The translations under genes were made by a program, and so were the position numbers. From Mangifera indica (taxonomy: Eukaryota > Streptophyta > Magnoliopsida > Sapindales > Anacardiaceae), in contig NW_025401107.1 of assembly GCF_011075055.1 (NCBI RefSeq), forward strand, positions 1 to 64,000: a stretch of 64,000 nucleotides of DNA. The letters run 5' to 3'. Below the pieces are notes generated by a model. The model did not search any database. It was not told where the DNA came from and saw nothing but the letters and a program-made list of their open reading frames with translations. Shown one piece after another: positions 46,220 through 59,454 of this stretch; position 1 is the first letter of the stretch; each line of letters begins with the position of its first letter.

Positions 46220-48800
46220 TATCGTCTACAAGAACTAAAGAACACATAAATCCAATAGTTTTATGACATCATAGATTTGGTCATATTAGAGAAGATCAGA
46301 TTCGATAATTAAGAAAAAAGTGGACTTTTAGTTTTATTAGATTCAGAACTCTATCCTACTTGTGAATTTTGTCTTCAAGGAAAAACGATCAAGCTTCCAT
46401 TTAAGAATAAAAGGAAGTGAGCTAAAGATATATTGGAATTGATACACACTAATGAAATGGACCGAGAAGGTTTTTCGTACTTTATTACTTTTATTGATGA
46501 TTATTCTCAATATGGGTATTTGTATTTGATGAAATACAAATCTGAAGTTTTTGAAAAATTTAGAGTTAAAAAAAAAAACTAGACTGGAAAGAGTATTAAA
46601 GCTTTGTGTTTAGATTATGGAGGTGAATACTTGAGTATAAAATTTCAGGAGTTCTTAAGAGACAAAGGAACACTATCTCAATTGACTTCGCTATTCACAC
46701 CATAACATAATAATGTGTTTGAACGAAGAAATAGTACTTTGTTAGACATGGTATGATCTATGATGAGTTTTACTGACTTGCCAGTTCATTTATAGGGATA
46801 TACCCTTTAGACAACACTGCATGTGCTGAATAAAGCACCATCAAAGTCCATTAGAAAAATGTCATATGAGTTATGGTATGACAAACTTCCAAGTGTAAAC
46901 TACTTGAAAATCTGAGGATGTCTAGCATTTGTTAAAGTGGTTAGAACAGATAAATTGGAATCTCGAGTAAAGAAAGGTTGGTTTATTTGATATTCGAAAG
47001 AAAGTTTAGGATATTATTTCTATTTTCACTCTAATTAAAGGATTATGGTAAGTAGAAATGCACATTTTCTAGAGAAAGAGTTCTTGGAGGAAGGTGGTGT
47101 ACGAAGAAAAATTGTGCTCGAGAAAGAGTTTGAAGAACTAGTAACCGAGCCTATTAAGGTAAATCCTTCTAGTGTACAATCACCTATACCAATCACTTAT
47201 ACCAACTACAATGGCTCAATTAAGAAAGTTTACTAAAGTGTCTTGGCCTCCCGAAAGATATGAATTTCTAACAAAGGAAGATTTTGAATCGCTTCTAATA
47301 GGAGAAACTAAACATCTAGAGGATCAAAAAACTTACTAAGAGGTAATATTGGATATTGATTTTGACAGATGGCTAGAGGCAATGAATTCGAAAATTAAAT
47401 CTATGTATACTAATCAAATATGAACACTCATTGATCCACCTGATAGAATAGTTTCAATTGGATGTAAATAGATCTTTAAGAGGAAAATTGGCAAGGATGG
47501 AAAAGTTGAAACCTATAAAGCTTGACTGACAACTAAAGGTTATATTTAAAAACAAGGGTTTGACTATGAGGAGACTTTTTCACTAGGTACAATACTTAAA
47601 TCCATCATAATTCTGCTAGCCATCACAACACACTATGATTATGAGATATGACAGATGGATGTTAAAACCGTTTTTCTCAATGGATACATTAAGAAAAATA
47701 TCTATATGAAGCAACGAATCAGTTTTGTATCCACTACCAAAAGGTATAAAATGTGCAAACTGCATCAATCTATATATAGATTGAAATAAACTTCAAGAAG
47801 TTGGAATATCTGATTTGATAAACAATCCGAGTATTTGATTTCATTAAAAATTTGGATGAGTTATGTGTCTATAAATTAATAAAGATAAAATTATCGTTTT
47901 TCTAGTATTATATGTAAATGATATATCGTTAATTGGAAATGATATAGGTACTATGACTAAGGTTAAGCTACGACTATAAAAATCTTTCTCCATGAAGGAT
48001 CTAAGAGACGCAACCTATATTCTAGGTATTTGCATATATAGAGATAGAGCAAAAAGATTAACATGTTTATCTCAAAAGTTGTACATAGAAAAATGTCGAA
48101 ACGCTTTCACATGTATGACTCTAAGAGAGATCTTTTATCATTTCCTCGTAAAGCATATCTATCAAAATATATGTGTCCAAAGACTAATGATGAGCGACAA
48201 TGAATCCCTGAGGTGCCATATGCTTTAGTAGTAAGTAGTCTCATGTATCCCATGTTATGACATGACCAGACCTTGCTTTTACAATTAGTGTAGTAAGCAA
48301 ATATCATTCAAATCCTAGAGAAAGACACTAGATGATAGTAAAAGCTATCTTAAAGTATTTAAAGAGGACCAAGAAGTTGATACTAGGTTATAAGGGTTCA
48401 AAGTTAATACTTAAAAGATACTCAGATTCTGATTTTTATCAAATATAAACGATAAAAAGTCTATGTCTGCATTTGTGTTTGTTTGTAATGAAGGTGCACT
48501 TAGTTAGAAAAGTTCCAAATAGTTGATTACTACAGACTCCACTACATAAGCTAAATATATTGTTGCTTTAAAAGCTACGAAAGAGGCTGTTTGGATAAGC
48601 AATTTCACCATAGAGTTAGGTGTGGTTCCTTAAATGAGTAAGACAATAATTATATTCTGTGACAACATTAGTATCATGACACAAGCAAAGGAACAAAAAA
48701 CGCATCAAAGGGCAAAATATGTTTAACAAAAATATCACATTTTGAGAGAATTCGTTGGAGTTGGAGACATTGTCATTCAAAAGACTGCTTCAGCAGAAAA
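46220..48800 (+). pseudogene. Copia pol relic: integrase, RT, RNase H
   Basis: In order: the pre-integrase HHRFGHI motif (about 46270), integrase core with LDYGGEYLSIKFQEFLRDKG (about 46610), ERRNSTLLDMV and LNKAPSKSI; RT from WLEAMNSKIKSMY (about 47370) with KGYI*KQGFDYEETFS and QMDVKTVFLNGYI; the catalytic box reads YVND instead of YVDD (about 47910-47925); RNase H from about 48360 with YSDSDF. Many stops and shifts interrupt all domains. The order INT-RT-RH is diagnostic for Ty1/copia. Confidence 0.88.
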
Positions 48801-48910
48801 TCTTGTAGACCCACTAACTAAAACACTGACACAAAGACCGTTGGACTATCATCTAAAGAGGATAGGCATTAGGTACTACAATGATTGGCTTTAGTGCAGG
48901 TAGGAGTTCT

Positions 48911-50524
48911 TGTTAGAGTATGTCCTAGAAACCAATCGCTTTGTCAGTTTTAGGGCTAGTTATCTTGCCTATACATTTATTAATAAAAGAAAAGTTTTGT
49001 CATACTTCGCATGTTTACTACTTTACTATTATATATATGTTGTTATTATTTATTGCATCCATATTAGTTACATACATATGACATGTGAAAGGTCCTAGTG
49101 AGTTTTAATAAATATCATCAAATCATCCTTATATAGGCAATTTGTTTGGACATAATATTGTATAGTAGACGTGTACTATATCACCATAGTATATCATTGG
49201 ATGATATTAGACATGATGGATGTACATATAAGTAAACAATATAACGGTTTGATGGTTAGAGAACTGATCAATGGTTATTATATTATATTGTTTATTGAAT
49301 GAGACCTCTAAACGATGATCACATGACATTGATATGCAGTCAATGATACATCATAAATCATATTAGTGTATAGATCATTTGACTTGAGATATCACAACTA
49401 TACTTTGTTTCGGGACATATAGTTCATATGGTGTATACCACAGGGCTATCATATCTCGTTCAGAAGTCAAATTGATTATATCTTGCTTGAGCGAGAGGAC
49501 TGGTGATGATCATATAGGGATCCATTAGCTTGAATGCTTTCGAGTTCTTATGCGAATGTTAAGAAATATGGAAATCTAAGAAGCTAGCCAATGTATATAA
49601 ATGTCTATACGAAAAAATTTTCAGTGTGGCACATTTTGTTGTATTACTTGATATTCAAAGAATTAAATATTGGATTTTGACATTCCCTGAATCTAAGTTT
49701 AATTGGGATATAATGATAGAGGGATTGGACTACATGGGAAATATGAGTAAGAACGGTTTATTTGACATCATGTGAAGCTTGTACTTCATTATGATGTAGA
49801 GTTCATGGGACATTGCTAGATGACACCGTATGATCAGTGGAAGCTTCATTTTGTAGCAGAAACAAAATACATCTGTTAACGATAGTTTTAGATTATATAG
49901 TGATATAACCAAATGTATCATCCGATATGAGACCCACAACTACGTCACTATGAACCTTGAAGGTCACACCCATATTTTGAGGAAAAAAATAGTGTTATGA
50001 AGATGAAAATATTTATCCAAGGTTGGCTAATACTTTCCACGGGTAAAAATGATGCTTTTTGAATGAGATTCGAAAAAAGGACAAAATTGTTATTTTACAA
50101 TTTTTAAATTGTTTAGAGAGTTGAATGAATAATTTTGCGCATAAATTATTCAACATATATCAAAAGAGTAAATAAATATTATTTAGTCTTAATTACAAAC
50201 CAATAAAAAAAAGACATATGCTTTAACTTGAAAAATATCAAGTTTATGCTTAAAAAATGTGAGAAGATGGGAAAAAAAAAAATATCCTTTTTCTCCTTCC
50301 TTTAGCTAATAAACACCATTGCTTTTCCTTAACGGGTGCAAGTTAAAAGATTACTTATTTTAGTAATTCAAGCTTCCTAACTTCAAATTAAATTAAAAGG
50401 TGCAAGGTATTTTTCATACTTTTATACATTATTTTTTGAAACAACATATAAATTTCATATTACCATTGTTGTATATGATGTGAACATGATCTAAATTATT
50501 TAATTTTGTTATCTAAGTATTTTA
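48911..50524 (+). repeat. 3' LTR of the copia element
   Basis: 1614 bp, TGTTAGAGTATGTCC... to ...GTATTTTA. The final CA is mutated to TA. A modest purine-rich GCAGGTAGGAG precedes it. Confidence 0.9.
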
Positions 50525-50529
50525 ATGCA

Positions 50530-51961
50530 TCTTATTGATCATGTGAGGAATATTTAAAACCCACATCCTTACCATGCACAATTAAACTGAACTGGATGGC
50601 TATGCGTTTTAGTGTTGAGTGCATGATGCATCTTATGGGTATCCAACTATTGCTCTCACAAATATTGTCACTTATGCATATAGTTAGTGACTATCTAGTT
50701 ATGTGACACTAGCTTTAGGGTGGTTGACTTGTTGACTTGATCTGAGTTTATGCCATCATCCACACAATCGAGGGTACCTCATATATATCTTTCTTAAATT
50801 CTTCATCCTCTATTAGCTCATTACTCTTCTTATGTAACTCTCCTCTTTCATGCATATAACCTAAGTGTGTAATCATCTTTTGACTTTGTCTAGAGGTACG
50901 CGATCGTGTGCTTCTCAACCTATACTTGTGTGCCTCCTAAACCATATACATAGGCTTGTCATATTCAATACACGATCATATGTAGAACAGATGCACATGG
51001 AGAGTTAACCTAGACACATATCTATGTCTTTAGGGTCCATGTGTATGAGCATGTGTCCTCTAGTGCATGTCGTCCACTTTTGAAAAGCCATACACAATAG
51101 TGTATCCCATACCATATAATCGTGCATTTCTCCCCTCAGAATAAGCATGAGATCTTCAAGTTTTTAAAATTTTGGAATGACACATGAACATGTATGAGAT
51201 CACACAAGGCCGTGTGTCGTGCTCTGGAAATCACACCTTTGGGTTTTTATGTTGTTCCAATCATGCATAAAGCCATTCAAACACATATTTAGGCCAATAC
51301 TAAGAGTCTCTAAGCCTCCTAAATAATTTATTCATTGGAAATCATGCATTATAACAACTATATATATCACATCAACGATATTATTAAACTACCAACTCAA
51401 AACACATAATATTCAAACTCAAGAGGCTAAACATGCTTATGGTTCATCATAATTGCATACAAAATCAAGTTCATCATTTAGATCCATCACACTTATATCT
51501 ACACAAATATAGATCGTATGAATATTGGAGAAACTTCAAAGATTTCATGATTAAATAAGGGAAATTGCTTAATTTACTTGAATTTCGGTGAAAACATCCC
51601 TCTTACACGTCTACGGTGATTCCGATGATCGGCGACACTTCTCTTTCACCATCTCTCACTTTTTGAGCAATTGGGAAGTAAAAAAAAAGTGAAAATTAGG
51701 AGGATTGCATTTTTATTTTTTCTCTAAGATATGATACACAGTCGTGTATGGACTATACACGGTCATGTGTCTAACTGTATAACTAAGACAACTTCTTATT
51801 TCGCTGTAATCATAATCTAGTCCAAAAGTTTGACTTTTTATGAACTATACATGGCCATGTATATCTCCATACATTGGTATGCACTATTAAAAATTTAAAA
51901 TCACGAAATTTAAACTAAGAAAAAAACTGAAATGCCCTTAGGCTTACCTGTGAGTGTTATA
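50530..51961 (-). repeat. Middle chromovirus LTR, part 2
   Basis: Continues the LTR broken at 38810. CTTATTGATCATGTGAGGAA corresponds to CTGCTGATCATGTGAGGAAC at 32513 in the left LTR. It ends GTGAGTGTTATA at 51961, next to the pyrimidine-rich tract. Confidence 0.88.
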
Positions 51962-53707
51962 GTCCTCCCCCCTTAATATGAATTTCATCCTCAAAATTTA
52001 CTTGAATAAATATGGGAATCTCTACTATATAACCTACTCAACCTCCCACGTAGCCTCTTTAACTTGGTGATTCCTTTAAAAAACTTTTACCAGAGGAATC
52101 TACTTATGTTTGAGCTCCTTAACTCATCTGTCTAATATCTGAACTAGTCGTTCCTTGTAGACCAGATTATCCTTGAGCTCAACATCTCCCTTACTAACAT
52201 TAAACTGCTGTGAACTTGATCCCTATCTAGCTTCTCTATTCTAATCTGGGAGAACAACTATGCCTCTAGTAATAAAATAATACATGGCACCAAAGTCAAT
52301 TAAAGCATATAAAGGACAAATATGAAATAGTAACTGACCTGTCATAGCTATAAGGCTAGCATCCGCTTGTGTTTGAGTAGTTGCGAATACTCGGGTCTGT
52401 CTTCCCCCAACTATTTGCTCTATTGGGGTTGACACCACTAATAGGGTTATGCACTACCTAGCAAAATGTCGTGGTTGATTACAACTCTAGCATACTCTCT
52501 ATTAGGTTAAATACTCGCTGGTGTGCCTCCTACCATATCTGTGACATGTAAGGGAATCAATATGTCTAGGTTGCTCATATTTCTTTATTTCTTACCCCTC
52601 TAGTTTTTCTTATTCTTAAGTTAGAAGGGCATATTTGTTATCTCCCTTCCGGTTGCCATCGATGGTCAGTTGACTTTGCCTTTACACTTAGACTAGTGTT
52701 GTAGACACTTTTGATAACTCTTTGTTAATGGCCATGCACTATCTCATTATCCCAGATCCTAGTGGTTAACCGAGGACCTTTGAAAAAGTTTTGGGAGGAT
52801 TATTTCTCATCACCATATCTTTAGCTATATCTAGCCTTAACCCTTCTATAAACACATCCAACTTGCCTTTCTCTAAACTCCTTGATTGACATGTTCCTCT
52901 GTCTCAGATGGAGGAACTCTTGGGCCTTCACCTACATGACTTCAGCTAAAATATACTCTGAATGAAAAACCTATTTGAAATCTTCCCATGACATCTTTGA
53001 AACTTGACAAGTCTTACATAGTGTCGCCATCAGACTTTAGTATCATCCTTTAGTAAGAGACTGACATACTTAGCATCCATCATGAAGTAGATCCTAATGA
53101 CATCCTCTATTATCTCCAACCACTCATTAGCTTGCAATCCTCCTAACATTGCATTGCCTTTAAAATCTAAAGGTTGATGATGATTAGATAGGCTATAAAT
53201 AAAATGTGCTTACCCTTGGTTGCTGCCTTCAATCTCTATTCGAGATGCTTCTACACTCCCCTTACTATATTGGGAAGGTACCTTTGTTTTTGAATGTTAC
53301 TCTGATATTGATGAGGCCTAGGTCAGATGCTTTACACTAGCTGACACCTCTCTGTTTTGCCTCATAACCTTTTCCATAATCTAACAAATGGCAACACTAT
53401 TAATGGAGGGCACAACTTGCATATCGAATACTTGTCGCTAAGCTTTAGCTTGACTCCTTCTTGACTAGGGACCTTGGGGCATCTCTAATTTATCTCTTAG
53501 ATCTCCTCATCTTGAAATCACAACAACCTTTAGACATATATTACTTTTAATCTGAAACTAGATATATTATACTTATAGCAGTAGGCATGCAAGGGCAATC
53601 AACGCTGCACGAGGGGTTACTTCCTTGCTTAACTCTATATGCATTTTTTTAAACAAATAAAACTTTTCACCGTTTTGGGTACTAAGATCATGTTCTGATA
53701 TCATAAA
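51962..53707 (-). pseudogene. Chromovirus interior with gag and protease but no RT/integrase
   Basis: Reading on -: a PBS-like site at 53703-53692 (TGATATCAGAAC, 10 of 12 as initiator-Met type), a diverged gag, then zinc-finger-like CHRYGRRHTSEY and CNQPRHFAR (about 52560-52450). Protease-like sequence follows at 52438-52241, with GQLLFHICPLYALIDFGAMYYF; the usual DxGAT is here DFGAM. After about 52210 the text jumps to the 3' end of pol (RNHQVKEATWEVE, about 52080-52040) and the purine tract. RT, RNase H and most of integrase are deleted. Confidence 0.78.
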
Positions 53708-54090
53708 TGTAACAACCATCTCTAGATACATACCCCTAATAAGAATATACCAAAAGAGATGTGCACAACTGACCTATATGAAAACTTTAATGTATGATCA
53801 TAATTATAAAGCATGTAAAAAGTTGATGTAATAAAAACACTTTATAATTCAAACTCATAAAATAATAGTTATCTAAAAATTTTTATGATAGAATAACTGT
53901 ATCAATGTATTTGAAAATACTGATAATAATAATAACAAGCGTATGTCTACTAATACTGAAATGACATAAATGCCTCTTTCCTTATGCAGCTGCTTGTTGG
54001 ACCATTGGATCCCTGCTTGTCTCATTACTCACCTCTACATACAAAATGTATAAAGGAAATGCGTGAGTAAAACTCTGAAAGGAAACCATA
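53708..54090 (-). repeat. Truncated chromovirus LTR
   Basis: Matches 38094-38475 (TGTAACAACCATCTCTAGATA... to GTGAGTAAAACTCTGAAAGG) and then stops abruptly at copia sequence. About 1.77 kb of the LTR is missing. Confidence 0.85.
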
Positions 54091-54091
54091 T

Positions 54092-54757
54092 AGTGCTTTG
54101 ATGATTTCTAATTTGCAACTTACAAAAGATGATGAATTGTTTGATGATCCTAAAAAATATAGAAGATTGATGGGAAAATTGAATTATCTTCAGTGACTCA
54201 TTCTAATATTGCATATTTTGTTAGTGTTGTAAGTCAATTCATGTCTTCTTCAACAATCGATCATTGGGTAACTTTAGAACAGATCCTATGCTATTTAAAA
54301 ATAGCCCTTGGACGTGGCACATTGTATGGGAATTAAGGACATATGTACATTGAATGTTTCTCAAATGCAGACCAGACAAGTTCCAAGATAGATAGAAGAT
54401 CTACTATTGGCTATTGTGTCTTTGTTGAAGGGAATTTGGTATCTTGGAAAAGTAAGAAACAAAGTGTGGTATCTCGATCTAGTGTGGAATCAGAATATAA
54501 GGCTATGACATAGTCCGTGTGTGAAACAATATGGGTATATCAACTGTTGACTGAAGTTGGTTTCCAAATTCCATTAGTAGCACGATTGTGGTGTGATAAC
54601 CAAGTGGCTATTTACATTGTTTCTAATCCTGTGTTTCATAAAAAAACAAAACATATCGAAATTTATTGTCATTTTGTTCGTGAGAAAATTCAACAAAATT
54701 TGATTTCTATAAAACATGTCACATATGCTTTGAGTATTTTTTGGAATACCTAACACA
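54092..54757 (+). pseudogene. Copia RT/RNase H fragment of another element
   Basis: DDPKKYRRLMGKLNYL, then FVSVVSQFMSSS, RGTLYG, ECFSNADQTSSKIDRRSTIG followed by YCVFVEGNLVSWKSKKQSVV, RSSVESEYKAM and WCDNQVAIYI, with HKKTKHIEI. This is the 3' end of copia RT and the RNase H domain, with only a few stops and shifts, so it is better kept than the copia element at 38.8 kb and belongs to a different lineage. No LTR is attached. Confidence 0.9.
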
Positions 54758-57700
54758 GGAGATGCAATTATGGTTTTTCCTTTTGGTGTTGATAATAAAA
54801 AGCTAATCTGCTGCAAGGTTAGTAGAGTCCATGGAATTCTAAATTCCATTGCTATTGAAATGACATCCTCTTTCCCCTACAGCATTCCCATATATGTCTT
54901 TCATTTCCAAGAAAATTTAAGCATAAAAATTCTCTCAAGCAAACATACTATTAGTAAATTTATATTTTAGTTAAAACACCTTTAAAGATGTGTGCTCATA
55001 GACACTTAATGGAGCAGAGAGAAGTTGTGGCATAACACTATCAAACACTGATATTCTTTTTCTTTTTTCTAATTGAAGAAAAAAGATACAAGTTTTATTA
55101 AGTGCCAAAATAACACAAAATACCAGCATCCACTACTGCAAAAGACCAGATCTTACAAGAGAAAAAGAACACAGTGATTCCAATTTTAAGCTAAAACAAA
55201 TTCCCAGTGCCCATGGATAAAGAATACAGAAGTATTCTAACATTGTTTAGAACTAAAAGACTACATCTGAAGAACAAATTTTACCCACCCGTCCACCAAA
55301 AAATTCCTCTAATTTTCTCAAACAAAATGACCAGGAAAACAGCTACAACACAAATCGTTCATAAAACAAAAGCTTGTTTATCATCAATGAAAGCAGAATG
55401 ACTCTCAATGAAAAACTACACACATGAGCCCAGAACAGATAAAGATGTTATGGGTTCCATGAATATATTAAACCACAAACTTGAAGCAGTAGAACAGACA
55501 AGAAACAAGAGGCTAGTGCTTTTCCCCTTTTTCTTGCACATTACACATTATTTTTTTCTGTAGGAAATTATATAAATAGAAAGGAGGATAAAAGTGGATT
55601 AGATATCCACAAACTATCAAATTACGCAAGGAGGCAGGCAAAAAACTATAGAATGAATATACCAAAACCATCCCATGAGTTTAGAAAACAAGGTTTCTAC
55701 TTCCAACAAACATATGCATCTGAGTTCAAATTTACTTCAAAAGTATAATTAACCAAGCAAGAGGTAGAAAACATCAGCTTTAATCAAGCAATATCTAACA
55801 AATTAACTAGCCATGTCTAACTGGCAATGGCATGGTTATGATACAAATTGTGTACAACTTAAAAAATGAGACACAGCAAATTGTAGGCCTAGTCCTCAGT
55901 GGCAGCAAAATGCATTTGAAAAGGCTCCCTAAGCTTTGTTTAACTTTTTATGAGCACTAAATGCACTAAGATTTTCTCTTTCAAAAATGTAGCAATTCAA
56001 GATTATATTAAAATTCAACCTGAGGTTAAAATATTTTCTTATTTTGGTATAAATTATAATGTTACAACACATACAACACAAACATAATTTAATAGATATA
56101 GTGACAAGTTTAAAGAATGAACCCTGAACAAATTGAATAATGTGTTGCTTTTTGTAAGGGCACTGCACCGCTTTAAGCTCCTCTTGATTATGAGAAACAA
56201 CTGCAATTGATGACTGAGGGCAACCAAGAAATACAGTGACTATGATAATGGGGAAATCATATTACATTACATATTTTCCAATAAGAATAAGTTTTATTAA
56301 TGCACTCAAAACAAACTGCATGAAAGGATCTTGAAAAATTAAAGTTCAAATTCCCAATTGTACCAACTTGGCATTCAGTATTATCCTAATATTTGCTAGT
56401 TGTTTGCACCAAGGATGAACTAAAATTATTTAACACCAAAACACTTAACCACATAGTTAATTGTCAGTAGTTAAAGGGATCTAATTAGTTAGGTTATTAA
56501 CTATATCAAGACTGCACCAATTCTTTCTTGATATTATTCAGACATACAGATAGGAAAAAGATTGGACCAGAAATCAACTGATACTAATAAATCTCCCCAA
56601 GGTTAAAAGAAAAAAAAAAAAAATCTTAGTATAAAACATGTTAAGCAGCCTCCAAAAAATATAGGTCAGCCCAAATTTGCACTATGGTTAAAGTGAAAAA
56701 AAAAAGAAATGATGCATCTATTAACTCGTTGAGATTGAAGGCCAAGTGCGTACAGGTTAGTATAGAGCAGGGTCAGGTTGGACTAAAGCAGGGCTACAGT
56801 ATAGATAGCATATTTAGCAGAATAATATATATTAACAGATGCAATGGAAGCATTTTAATACACACACACATACTTATATGTACATAGGTCAAGACAACCT
56901 GATTTAATTAATTTTCTTTATCTATCTATATATAATGTATTTTATTTACAGTTCATCTTTCTTGCATAAAAATTCGTGACAAAAAAGTATGTTTACCATT
57001 TTCCCGTAGTTGCATCCAGGAAAGGAAAAGGTGGGTAGGAGAGAGAAACTGAACCAACCTTTTCAGTTAAGAAATTAAAATTTTGAATAAAATATTCATT
57101 TATTCTCCTTCTTGATGTATATTTTCTCTTTTCTTTCCTAAAACAAAAATTTTCATTTCAAATCAAGACTCTTAATGCAAAATTGCAAAAGAGAATCAAT
57201 AATTGACATATTCGAGATGAACTATTGATTGTTGGATACTAATTACAGTTACTGTGTTAAAAAGTCCTAATTTCAAAAGTTTTTTTTTTCCAGAGAGTGA
57301 TGAAAAAATATAAAAGAAAAGAGAATATATGAATATTTAATCCAAAATTTTAATTTGTCTATATGAAAGGGTGGCCCTGCATTCTCTCTCCCACCCATCA
57401 TTTTCTATTTTCTCTCAACTGCAATTTCACAAAAAGGGTAAACGAATGAAGTCCTTACACATTTATATACAAGGAAAAGAAAACGATAAATAAAATACAT
57501 ATGTGAATGTACCCCTAAATTTGCATTTATGCAAATTTTCACGTCAAGACCATGTTCATTGGATTCACCTGTAAAATATTTTATTTAACTCAAATGATGA
57601 TGAATTCAATGTCATTTAAGCACGATTCTAAAACATTTAATATCCTTTTTCTTGACTAGAAAACTACTGTGTGTGAGCACTTGTGTGCCCGTGTGTTTTG

Positions 57701-59454
57701 TTTGTTTGCATGTGTCTGTGTATCATGTCGGTGACTTGATAGATGCCAAAGTGAACGTCATAATAAGGCCAATGGATTCATTGAAGAACTAAAATTGATC
57801 CAACAAAATATCCAAAAAATCTTAGCTAAATATCAAAGAAAGACGCGAGACAATGATTGAAAGTGGATCATTTCATAATTGGCTTCTAGAATATTAAATA
57901 TATAATAAATTTAATGAAAACAAACTCTTTTTCCTCTATTTTTTTTTCTCCCTTCCACTCATGTCACTTGCTCTCCTTTTTTCTTACGAACACCGTTTAT
58001 AGGAAAAGGAAATTTGAATTTTACAGATTAAATGAAAGAAACCTGAGAAAAAGATTATTAATTGACACAAAATTGTATCATATCATTTTGAGGAGGGTAG
58101 GTGTTGAATTGGGAATAAAATCTTTTGTTGGTGGTTGGGCGGGGATTAGAGTAGCCAAGGTTGATTCATAGAACACAATTAGAGAGATCAATAGGCTCCG
58201 GTTAGTCATAGTGAAATTGCATATAGGGGATCATGGGTTCTGATAATTAGATACAAGAATGAAAGTATGACCCATTGATATTCTTTGTTCGTTAAACAGT
58301 GAAATGAGAACAAAAACAAAGAAATTGGATTAGTAACAAATTTCCAAAACACTATTCACATAATAATGATCTCTTCTTTGCTGTTGTTGGGTTTGTTTGT
58401 TTCTGAATGTAATTTGTTCCTACGATTTCAAGAGTTTGAAGAAAAAGAAAATGGAAGATTTGATGGACACGAGAAAGTGGTGAGAGGGTAAACAAGGGAG
58501 GGCAAGATAAAAGAATTTCTTTGAATAAATTAAATATTAAGTTGCTGTTTTCAAAATAAATGTTGAATAATGATCCCACCTTCATTTGATTTTCCATAAA
58601 TTTCTGTGTTTTTCTTTGATATTTGGTTAAGCCTTTTCTTATAACTTGTTAGACTCTTTTGATTCTTACAATCTGTCTGCATTTTTGCTTCTATTAGGTC
58701 ACCTACATGAGAAACATCTTGATATGCACAAAATTCTCAAGTTAGGACCATTCTTTAAATCTTGTTGGATGGCACTTATTTTCACAAATAAGAATATAAT
58801 TGAGATTAAGTATAATCGTGATATAATTATATCCACAGTTAGGATGTCCTGATACTATATTATATAAAAGACCATTGGACTTGATCACTAGATGAAAATG
58901 ATAGATTAAATATAAGAATCTAACAATGTTCAGCATGCATTAAACATGATAATGATATAGTTAACGTGAGAATGTCAGAGGACATAGGCATCTAATTGAT
59001 GATTGCATCCAGTAAGAGTCCTAACAAGCAAACAAACTTTAGATAGGCAAGAAACATTTTCCTCGTCTCCCTACCTCCACCATACTCTCCACTCCAACAC
59101 TCTAGTACAATTAAATTCCTGGTGTGAATCAGAATAGATTCTATATTCTCTCATAAGAGTATATTTCATTATCAATAAGCTATTAGTGGCACAATATAAA
59201 CTTGATGCTAATTGATTTATATTTTTATCTTTACAGCAGGTCTTTAGTAAATTAGCCTGTGGAGTTCCACAAAATTCAAGAGCCAGATCAAACAAGATTT
59301 TAACACACTGAAGATATCGATAAATCAATTATGGAGGTGCACCAAGCTGAACTACTAAGCTAGAAAGAGAACTTCACATGATGATCCACAGATTGTAAGG
59401 ACACACTGCACACATGCCAAGAGAATAAACAAAAACTAATGATTAAATTCTTAC
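54758..59454. other. Intergenic, no gene recognised
   Basis: About 4.7 kb of AT-rich DNA. I looked for further VPS53 exons on - and for transposase or RT motifs and saw none. It holds low-complexity runs (poly-A near 56610, CA/TA-rich 56860-56940, TG-rich 57670-57725). The small frames here have no family-like features. Confidence 0.5.

Larger units (their letters stand above)
38811..50524 (+). mobile_element. Ty1/copia retrotransposon nested in the LTR
   Basis: Paired LTRs (38811-40435 and 48911-50524) start TGTTAGAGTATG. The target duplication is GTGCA (38806-38810) against ATGCA (50525-50529), one mismatch. PBS, gag, integrase, RT and RNase H follow in copia order, all with stops. The LTRs differ at many sites, so the insertion is old. 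The leader is about 2.1 kb without the solo LTR that sits in it (41593-43904). Confidence 0.92.
31754..54090 (-). mobile_element. Tekay/Del-like chromovirus complex: LTR-interior-LTR-interior-LTR
   Basis: Three related reverse-oriented LTRs (31754-33899; 38094-38810 plus 50530-51961; 53708-54090 truncated) alternate with two interiors (33900-38093 and 51962-53707). The LTRs start TGTAACA-like and end TGTTACA-like, and are about 2147 bp. Such an array with one LTR shared by two interiors is the expected product of unequal recombination between LTRs or of tandem insertion. The chromovirus assignment rests on the interior ends (EATWEVE-type chromodomain tail followed by the purine tract) and the RT type. 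Later insertions of other elements split the left interior and the middle LTR. Confidence 0.85.

Noticed and set aside
55207..58171. Several small frames in the 54.8-59.4 kb spacer as possible genes
   Set aside because: Short, low-complexity or Lys/Ser-rich, with no splice-consistent neighbours and no recognised motif.
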